Assembly: GCA_963974475.1 (NCBI GenBank) | Contig: CAXBCR010000013.1 | Coordinates: forward strand, 20,818-84,817 | Length of the DNA stretch: 64,000 nt | Direction of reading: 5' to 3' | Origin: CAJXZP01 sp963974475 | GTDB lineage: Bacteria > Bacteroidota > Bacteroidia > Flavobacteriales_G > Salibacteraceae | Part shown: positions 58,528 through 64,000 of the stretch, piece by piece | How positions within the stretch are numbered: position 1 is the first letter of the stretch | Layout of the letters: each line of letters begins with the position of its first letter | Program-made: the position numbers and the translations under genes | The notes under the pieces: generated by a model | What the model saw: only the letters and a program-made list of their open reading frames with translations | Database searches by the model: none | What the model was told of the DNA's origin: nothing

Positions 58528-60042
58528 ATGAAACAAGCTATCACGCTTTCTATTTTATTTATTGTGCTGTTTTCATTTTCTTGTAAAAAGGATGTGATTA
58601 CCACAGACCCTGCAGCTAAATTGGCCTTTAGTACAGACACATTAACGTTTGATACCGTTTTTACCCAAATGGGTTCAGCCACGCATCGTTTTATGGTGTA
58701 TAACCGAAATGCGGAAGCCATTGTTATTACCAACATATCCTTAAAAGGGGGAACGACTTCTAATTTTAGACTGAATGTAAATGGCCAACCCGGAATTGAT
58801 TTTAACCAGATAGAAATTAAAGGGAATGATAGTATTTTTGTTTTTGCGGAAGTCACCATCGACCCAAATGTTACGACCAACCCCTTCGTTATTTTTGATG
58901 AAGTAGAATTTAAAACCAACGGTAATCTTCAATCGGTTGTGCTATCGGCTTGGGGGCAAAACGCATACTATTACAAGCCCAATTTATTTATAAACGGACT
59001 CCCTTCTATTTCTCATATCAGCGATTATCCGGATTATTATACCGTGGGAAGCGTGGTAAATTTACCCAACGACAAACCGCATGTAATTTTCGGATTCCTA
59101 ATGATTGACTCGGCTATTACGCTAAATATTCCGGCAGGTACACAATTGCATTTTTATGATAAAAGTGGCATGTGGGCCTACCGAGGAGCTACCTTAAACG
59201 TAAACGGAGAGCCCGGAAATGAGGTCGTTTTTCAAGGCACTCGATTGGAAGATTATTATGACGACCAACCCGGTCAATGGGACCGAATCATCTTGAATGA
59301 AGGGCCTGCAAATCACCAATTCAATAACGCCATTATTAAAAATGCATTTATCGGTATTCAGGCTGAAGAATTCTATTTGGATGGCGACCCGCAATTGGCT
59401 GGCAACAGTGTGAAATTGTATAATACCGTTATCCAAAATAGTGGCGGACTTGGACTCCTTGTTCGAAACCATAATATATTGGCCGACAACCTACTCCTTA
59501 CCAATTCTGGTAATGTTTTGTTGGCTATTCAAGGCGCTGGAAAAAGTAGTTTTTTACATTCCACTATTGCCAATTTTTGGAGTTGGCGATACGGCACTCG
59601 AAGTGATGAGACCGTACTGCTCACCAATTACTTTTATTTACCCACTACCGATGGTGGGCGATTGGAAGTAGCAGGCGATTTGGATGTTACCTTTGAAAAC
59701 AGCATTGTGTACGGAACGAATGATGAGGAAATTTCTACCGATTCTACTTTGAATGCACAGTTCAGCTATCTATTTCAAAACTGTGTAATTAAAACAAAGA
59801 AAGACACCTTAGACGTGGGCTTAACGGGAAAATTTAAAAACATAGTATTGAACCCAACCACGCAATTTGGACAGAAATATAATAACCCGCTTTTTGTGGA
59901 TCCTTACGTGGATGATTTCTTGCTATCTGATTCTTCTAGAGCGATTAATAAAGGTGATATTCTACTCACCGACACCTTATTACTCGATTTAAAAGGCGAC
60001 AGCCGTGATAATTTTCCGGATTTAGGCAGTTACGAATTGTAA
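58528..60042 (+). CDS. Exported right-handed beta-helix-like lipoprotein
   Basis: A 504-residue lipoprotein: MKQAITLSILFIVLFSFSCKKD, lipobox FSFSC. Residues 40-150 form an Ig/DUF-like beta-sandwich (LAFSTDTLTFDTVFTQMGSAT and IEIKGNDSIFVFAEVTID). The next 300 residues contain repeated beta-rung patterns (NVNGEPGNEVVFQGTRLED; FNNAIIKNAFIGIQAEEFY; VKLYNTVIQNSGGLGLLVRN; SFLHSTIANFWSWRYG), typical of a parallel beta-helix. Polysaccharide-binding or -cleaving function is possible but no catalytic residues are identified. I chose ATG 58528; the upstream alternative is TTG. Confidence 0.8.
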   Translation: MKQAITLSILFIVLFSFSCKKDVITTDPAAKLAFSTDTLTFDTVFTQMGSATHRFMVYNRNAEAIVITNISLKGGTTSNFRLNVNGQPGIDFNQIEIKGNDSIFVFAEVTIDPNVTTNPFVIFDEVEFKTNGNLQSVVLSAWGQNAYYYKPNLFINGLPSISHISDYPDYYTVGSVVNLPNDKPHVIFGFLMIDSAITLNIPAGTQLHFYDKSGMWAYRGATLNVNGEPGNEVVFQGTRLEDYYDDQPGQWDRIILNEGPANHQFNNAIIKNAFIGIQAEEFYLDGDPQLAGNSVKLYNTVIQNSGGLGLLVRNHNILADNLLLTNSGNVLLAIQGAGKSSFLHSTIANFWSWRYGTRSDETVLLTNYFYLPTTDGGRLEVAGDLDVTFENSIVYGTNDEEISTDSTLNAQFSYLFQNCVIKTKKDTLDVGLTGKFKNIVLNPTTQFGQKYNNPLFVDPYVDDFLLSDSSRAINKGDILLTDTLLLDLKGDSRDNFPDLGSYEL

Positions 60043-60048
60043 AGGCTT

Positions 60049-60651
60049 TTACGCTTTCAATGCTCGAATAACATGTCCACGTCCGTAATTGTAATGCGTT
60101 GCCTTAAACCCTATTTTCACTAGCTTCGTTTTCACTCCATCCACATCGTATAGGTTGAAATTTTCGGTGTTGGTAAACCGTGAATTTTCAATTTCCGTTA
60201 GGCTATCCATGTAAATAAAAAACACGCCATTTTTGGTCAACATATTCCGTACTTGGGCAAAGGGTTGCTCCAAATCATTCCAAAAATAAATCACATTCAC
60301 ACAAAAAACTTTGGTGTACTCATGGGTTGGTAAGGATGCCGAAAGAAAATCACCAAAAGTAAGATGTACCCTATCCTCTCTGATGAATTTTTGATTCAAT
60401 TTAACGGCATCTACGAACATTACCTCCGAAAAATCAATTCCATTAACGATACAATTGGCCTGTTTGGCTAATTGAAAAACACCCGATCCATGGCCGTAAC
60501 CAATTTCATAAATTTTATCGTCATCGTTTGCATCTACCTCTTTTATCATTTGAGTATAGATTTCACCGTTCATTTTTTTCAAAAACTTGGAAATAATCTT
60601 CCCCCAAATGCCGGTAGGTTGACGCAATTGCTGTGCTATTTTGTTATACAT
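60049..60651 (-). CDS. Class I SAM-dependent methyltransferase
   Basis: A 200-residue methyltransferase with a Rossmann core. Motif I is IYEIGYGHGSGVFQLAKQ at about 47-64, then GIDFSEVMFVDAVKL, LTFGDFLSASLPT (motif II) and TKVFCVNVIYFWNDLEQPFAQVRNML typical of small-molecule methylases (UbiE/Methyltransf_11 family). The substrate is unknown. The plus-strand lipoprotein gene ends 6 bp away, converging. Upstream is the hairpin at 60678-60707, which ends the preceding minus-strand gene. Confidence 0.9.
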   Translation of the reverse strand: MYNKIAQQLRQPTGIWGKIISKFLKKMNGEIYTQMIKEVDANDDDKIYEIGYGHGSGVFQLAKQANCIVNGIDFSEVMFVDAVKLNQKFIREDRVHLTFGDFLSASLPTHEYTKVFCVNVIYFWNDLEQPFAQVRNMLTKNGVFFIYMDSLTEIENSRFTNTENFNLYDVDGVKTKLVKIGFKATHYNYGRGHVIRALKA

Positions 60652-60677
60652 CCGTACAAAGTTAATTTGTTTTTCAT

Positions 60678-60707
60678 AAAAAATCTCGCGCCTTAAGACG
60701 CGAGATT
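60678..60707 (-). terminator. Intrinsic terminator after the PLP-enzyme gene
   Basis: Perfect 9-bp stem AATCTCGCG / CGCGAGATT with an 8-nt loop that is itself CTTAAG-centred; on the minus strand it is followed by a T-run. It lies about 95 bp after the PLP-enzyme stop and before the methyltransferase start. Confidence 0.85.
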
Positions 60708-60802
60708 AGAATGGCATTTTTCGGTTTTTGAACCCGTTTATTTAATAGGCTACTACATACGGAGCTATTCAATTTCCAGTCCGTGCTTTGAAGATTTCGA
60801 TT

Positions 60803-62650
60803 TTAAATACTATTTACAAAATCCAAAAAGACTTTTTTATGCAATGCTAAATCCATATTTGGTGAAAGCGCTACCCGAGCAATGTAATCCTTATCGCCTT
60901 CTTTGGTCGTGCCCTGTGTGGAAGTAGCCGGAATAGTCCAATAACAGCCTTTCAACTGTCCGTAACTCACACAATATTTACTCTCATTCGGTATTTCGGT
61001 TATCATTAAATTTATCAATTTAAGATTTAGTGCACGCTTATACGTCTCCCTTTCTTCATCCGTATTTCCTTTGGTAGGCAGATCTAACGAAAACACTGAT
61101 GGCGTGAACCCTTGACTAGCCAACTCTTCCGATACAAAATTGATTTTAGCCCCAGGTAAAGTTTCGTGAATGTAATTCACAAACTCACGCGTATTTTGAT
61201 ATGCTTCTTGAATTCTTTGTTTCATAGAAGGTAATTGCTTAGCCAATAATTCATACTGCAAATCGGTGGCTTCATTATCACAAATAAGCAGGTGCTTTTC
61301 TATTTTATCCATCAATGCTGCAGATGGATTGTTGCCCACGCAATAGCCCGCAGTGCAAAGTCCGCCACTAGGAAACTTGGATCCACTTGCAAATGAAATG
61401 GTTCGCACCGTAGACAGAATATCACCTTCTCCTAAGAAATGCACATTTGGACAAAAAGTTTGGTCTAAAATAAAAACAGGATCCACCGCAATATCGCCAC
61501 TAGGCGTACTCCGTTGGCGACTCAAGACCTCTTTTAATTTCATTAGATTAGGTACCTCTACCCTAGGATTAGTAGGTATTTCGGCAATAATATAAGGAAT
61601 AGCATTTTCCTCCGCAATTTGCGTTAATACTTGGTCGATACTTTGCACCATATCGTTTCCTCCATCTACTGGCAAATCAACTACAGCAACATTATCTATA
61701 CACGCAGCCACTCGCCTGGCTTGATCATTTGTGCCTCCGTAACAATTGGGTGGAACAATAATTTTTATCGCCTTATTCGGATGTTTTTCTTGCGCTTCAT
61801 CTATAAGTCCCATCAAAATAGCATATTGAATGGAAAGTCCACTCGTAGCGACCAACGTTTTTTGGGTGGTACCTGTAACCGCTTTTATGGAATTGGATAC
61901 CGATTTTTTGTTTTCTTCTCTATTCTTATTATCCGTAACAATAGCCGATTGGTTGACCAATGCTTTCAGCGCGATAAGACAATTAGCCGGAGTCATTGCA
62001 ATGGTTTCTCTTCTTCTTACATGCTGAATATCGGAGATATAGCTTTCGTTTTTAGCCCCATTCACAATCAGCACACTACCCAAATTAGCCATCCCATTAA
62101 CGTAAAAATCAACCGAAGGATGTAGTGTCATTGCGTTTATTTCGTTTTGCTCACTTATAAAAACGGTACTTCCATTTGGATTGACTATAACCTCATCCAA
62201 GTGTGCTACGTGGTTTAAATCAAATTTGTATCCGTACACACTACGAAGTGCTTCTGCATCAAATGTATCGGGTAACTGACCTGTATAAATGATTTGCGTG
62301 TTTTTACCATCAAAAAGGTTTTTACGCAGAATAGCCAAAACGGGAATGGTTTGAGAGGAAAAACATATTACGTTTTCGGCTTTTAATTGATTTAAATTTG
62401 CCATTCCCCATTCTAAAATACACGACAACGGATGTCCCAATCGAATGTAATCATAAGCTGTTGGCAATTCACTCAAAGAAATACTATTCGAGTTATTAGA
62501 TTGAAATAGGTTTTCAAACTGTTCCAAAAATTGCGTTTTGGCCAATTTTTCTTCATAAATATCTAATCGATGTGTGGTTAGCTTCAACCAGCTTGTAGGC
62601 ATATTTACCAATACCTCTTTTATATAATTTCTCATTTTTTCTACTTCCAT
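60803..62650 (-). CDS. Large Cys/Met-metabolism-type PLP enzyme
   Basis: A 615-residue PLP-dependent fold-I protein. The catalytic half (residues 255-600) has LVATSGLSIQYAILMGLID, ETP-like IIAEIPTNPRVEVPNL at about 365-380, VFILDQTFCPNVHF, and the PLP lysine in TISFASGSKFPSGG at about 427-440, the signature of the Cys/Met (cystathionine gamma-synthase/lyase) family. It carries an extra 240-residue N-terminal part absent from standard family members (about 400 residues). The exact reaction, for example a sulfhydrylase or lyase, cannot be fixed. The gene stands alone on the minus strand. Confidence 0.78.
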   Translation of the reverse strand: MEVEKMRNYIKEVLVNMPTSWLKLTTHRLDIYEEKLAKTQFLEQFENLFQSNNSNSISLSELPTAYDYIRLGHPLSCILEWGMANLNQLKAENVICFSSQTIPVLAILRKNLFDGKNTQIIYTGQLPDTFDAEALRSVYGYKFDLNHVAHLDEVIVNPNGSTVFISEQNEINAMTLHPSVDFYVNGMANLGSVLIVNGAKNESYISDIQHVRRRETIAMTPANCLIALKALVNQSAIVTDNKNREENKKSVSNSIKAVTGTTQKTLVATSGLSIQYAILMGLIDEAQEKHPNKAIKIIVPPNCYGGTNDQARRVAACIDNVAVVDLPVDGGNDMVQSIDQVLTQIAEENAIPYIIAEIPTNPRVEVPNLMKLKEVLSRQRSTPSGDIAVDPVFILDQTFCPNVHFLGEGDILSTVRTISFASGSKFPSGGLCTAGYCVGNNPSAALMDKIEKHLLICDNEATDLQYELLAKQLPSMKQRIQEAYQNTREFVNYIHETLPGAKINFVSEELASQGFTPSVFSLDLPTKGNTDEERETYKRALNLKLINLMITEIPNESKYCVSYGQLKGCYWTIPATSTQGTTKEGDKDYIARVALSPNMDLALHKKVFLDFVNSI

Positions 62651-62870
62651 AATTGCTACCTTTAGATAGGCCGGAAAGTTACATTAATTCGCTTTTTTTG
62701 GTCGTAGGCTTTTGGATTTTTTTGTATTTCGCGAAAGCTTTTCGCTTTTGACCTTTGGCCGTTGGCGAAGACTGATGTTGGTTTGGGTTTTCGGTTTTGA
62801 GTCTTCCGTAATCCGTCTTCTCATCCCTAAAAATGAGCCCAAGAAACCTGCGCCTATCAATTTACATTGA

Positions 62871-62878
62871 TACTTTTG
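62871..62878 (+). promoter_or_regulatory. -7 element of the LLM oxidoreductase gene
   Basis: TACTTTTG, an exact TAnnTTTG match, ends 19 bp before the ATG at 62898. No -33 TTTG in the expected window. Confidence 0.4.
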
Positions 62879-62897
62879 CATAAATATTAATTCGATT

Positions 62898-63905
62898 ATG
62901 CACAATAAAAAGACGGCCTACTCCATTTTAGACCTAGCGGTGATTTCTAAAGGAACCACTTTACGCCAAACGTTTGACGATTCTGTGAAATTGTCGCAAT
63001 TAGCCGATGCGGAAGGCTACACACGGTATTGGTTGGCCGAGCACCACAATTCTGACGCCATAGGAAGTAGCGCCACCTCTATTTTAATTGGCAAGATTGC
63101 GGAAGCCACCAATAAAATTCGTGTGGGATCTGGAGGCATTATGTTGCCAAATCATTCACCATTGATTATTGCTGAGCAGTTTGGTACCTTAGGAACACTT
63201 TATCCCAACCGGATTGATTTAGGGTTGGGTCGTGCCCCAGGAACAGATCAGGCTACGGCTCATGCCATTCGTTCTGATTTTTATGAAGCGGCCATGTCCT
63301 TTCCGAATGAAGTCCAAAAAATTCAAACTTATTTTTCTACCGCTAATGCAGACGCCAAAGTTAGGGCCAATGTAGCGGAAGGAGTTTCGGTACCGCTATA
63401 TATTTTAGGCTCTAGTACCGATAGTGCGCATTTAGCAGCAAAAATGGGATTACCCTTCGCATTTGCGAGTCATTTTGCAAGCGCACAATTATTAGATGCC
63501 TTGGCTATTTATCATCAAGAATTTCAGCCATCGGCCTATTTAGCCAAACCGTATACCATGGCTGGGGTAACCATCATTATTGCTGATACGGATGCCGAAG
63601 CTGAATTTATTTCTAGCTCCTACTACACCCGCGTGTTTGGAATACTTACTGGAGATAGAGGTCAGATGGAAGCGCCATTTGAAGTGACCAACCGTTTACG
63701 TCAAATCATAGCGCAACCTGCAGTTCAACAAATGACGAAATACGCTTTTATAGGAAGTAAGGAAACCGTGAAACAAAAAATAGCAGACTTCATAAACCTT
63801 ACCCAAGTAGATGAATTGATTGCTGCAACCCATGTTTTTTCTGCTCAAGACCGCGCCAAATCTTACGCCATTTTCGCGGAAATTATGCGGGAGTTTAACC
63901 TTTAG
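62898..63905 (+). CDS. LLM-class flavin-dependent oxidoreductase
   Basis: A 335-residue bacterial-luciferase-like monooxygenase, flavin-dependent (TIM barrel). Diagnostic start YSILDLAVISKGTTLRQTFDD, then the LAxHHN segment YWLAEHHNSDAIGSSATSIL with the conserved His pair, RVGSGGIMLPNHSPLIIAEQFG, and RIDLGLGRAPGTDQATAHAI. The pattern matches the MsnO8/YvbT-type LLM family, of unknown substrate. Both ends of the gene are flanked by low-complexity Gly/Leu/Arg-coding repeats (62697-62820 and 63935-64000). No operon partner is visible. Confidence 0.93.
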   Translation: MHNKKTAYSILDLAVISKGTTLRQTFDDSVKLSQLADAEGYTRYWLAEHHNSDAIGSSATSILIGKIAEATNKIRVGSGGIMLPNHSPLIIAEQFGTLGTLYPNRIDLGLGRAPGTDQATAHAIRSDFYEAAMSFPNEVQKIQTYFSTANADAKVRANVAEGVSVPLYILGSSTDSAHLAAKMGLPFAFASHFASAQLLDALAIYHQEFQPSAYLAKPYTMAGVTIIIADTDAEAEFISSSYYTRVFGILTGDRGQMEAPFEVTNRLRQIIAQPAVQQMTKYAFIGSKETVKQKIADFINLTQVDELIAATHVFSAQDRAKSYAIFAEIMREFNL

Positions 63906-63934
63906 CTAGGAAGAAGACTTTTGGCTGATGTTGG

Positions 63935-64000
63935 CTTTTGGCGAAGGCTTTTGGCGAAGGCTTTTGGCGAAGGCTTTTGGCGAAGGCTTTTGGCGAAGGC
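63935..64000 (+). repeat. 13-bp tandem repeat (CTTTTGGCGAAGG) at window edge
   Basis: Five perfect tandem copies of CTTTTGGCGAAGG (63935-63999) plus one base reaching the window edge, so the array continues beyond. It begins 30 bp after the LLM oxidoreductase stop. Degenerate related words (GAAGACTTTTGGCTGATGTTGG) precede it; similar words occur upstream of the gene near 62705-62795. Confidence 0.9.

Noticed and set aside
62684..62905. Minus-strand frame of 73 codons
   Set aside because: Derived from low-complexity words around the repeat region and overlapping the LLM gene start; composition is extreme in Arg/Lys/Ser and no domain is visible.
1..64000. tRNA, rRNA or CRISPR content
   Set aside because: No T-loop-like GGTTCRA sites in a plausible tRNA context, no rRNA-like blocks and no regularly spaced repeats with unique spacers were seen.

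Overview
The window is ordinary chromosomal DNA of a low-GC member of the Bacteroidota, most likely a flavobacterium-like (Flavobacteriia/Cryomorphaceae/Crocinitomicaceae-type) organism. The evidence is the set of lineage-typical families (BT_3928-type DoxX protein, DUF1599, TIGR02757, DUF4301, DUF3667, TPR and WG-repeat proteins), an exported S8 protease ending in a type IX secretion sorting domain, AT-rich start regions without Shine-Dalgarno sequences, and several TAnnTTTG promoter -7 elements. I see no rRNA, tRNA, CRISPR array or insertion sequence.

Layout. 1-5.5 kb: tpiA (cut by the window edge), a DoxX protein and DUF1599, divergent from folP-cdaA (folate and c-di-AMP synthesis), then ruvX-def-TPR lipoprotein. 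5.6-12.7 kb: a lipoprotein, a 1.2k-residue subtilisin-like protease, two tiny paralogous genes each followed by a terminator, yaaA, and a radical SAM protein. 12.7-22.9 kb: DUF4301, TonB-like and WG-repeat proteins, a metallophosphoesterase, small membrane proteins, an S41-like protease, a STAS/SEC14-like protein and TIGR02757. 23-26.4 kb: a polyamine operon speA-speB-deoxyhypusine synthase homologue, with a short ORF and an inverted repeat in front. 26.5-33.8 kb: a VOC protein, an Lrp regulator, a CarboxypepD_reg-like protein, a tetR-MBL hydrolase operon, a RelE/ParE-type toxin-antitoxin pair bracketed by about 120-bp direct repeats, a nonsense-broken DinB-like gene and a peptidase. 34-38 kb: photolyase, TspO and glutathione peroxidase (light and peroxide stress), then GNAT, membrane and VOC proteins.

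38.0-41.4 kb is the most accessory-looking part: a three-gene minus-strand cassette of a 63-residue protein, a KAP-type P-loop NTPase and a PD-(D/E)XK nuclease, next to an inverted repeat framed by 18-bp direct repeats. It looks like a candidate defence module. 41.7-64 kb returns to core functions: a Gly-rich lipoprotein, DUF3667, bestrophin, carbonic anhydrase, a J-domain/KTSC protein, ftsK-lolA, an envelope and redox cluster (amidase, MCE protein, HdrC-like and HdrB-like Fe-S proteins), lptD on the opposite strand with an apparent TTG start, exported MsrA, a beta-helix lipoprotein, a methyltransferase, a large Cys/Met-type PLP enzyme, an LLM-class flavin oxidoreductase, and a 13-bp tandem repeat running off the end.

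How genes work together: speA, speB and the DHS homologue plausibly make agmatine, putrescine and then an aminobutylated product. FtsK, the amidase, MCE, LptD and LolA serve cell division and the envelope. Photolyase, TspO, glutathione peroxidase, MsrA and YaaA point to life exposed to light and oxidants.
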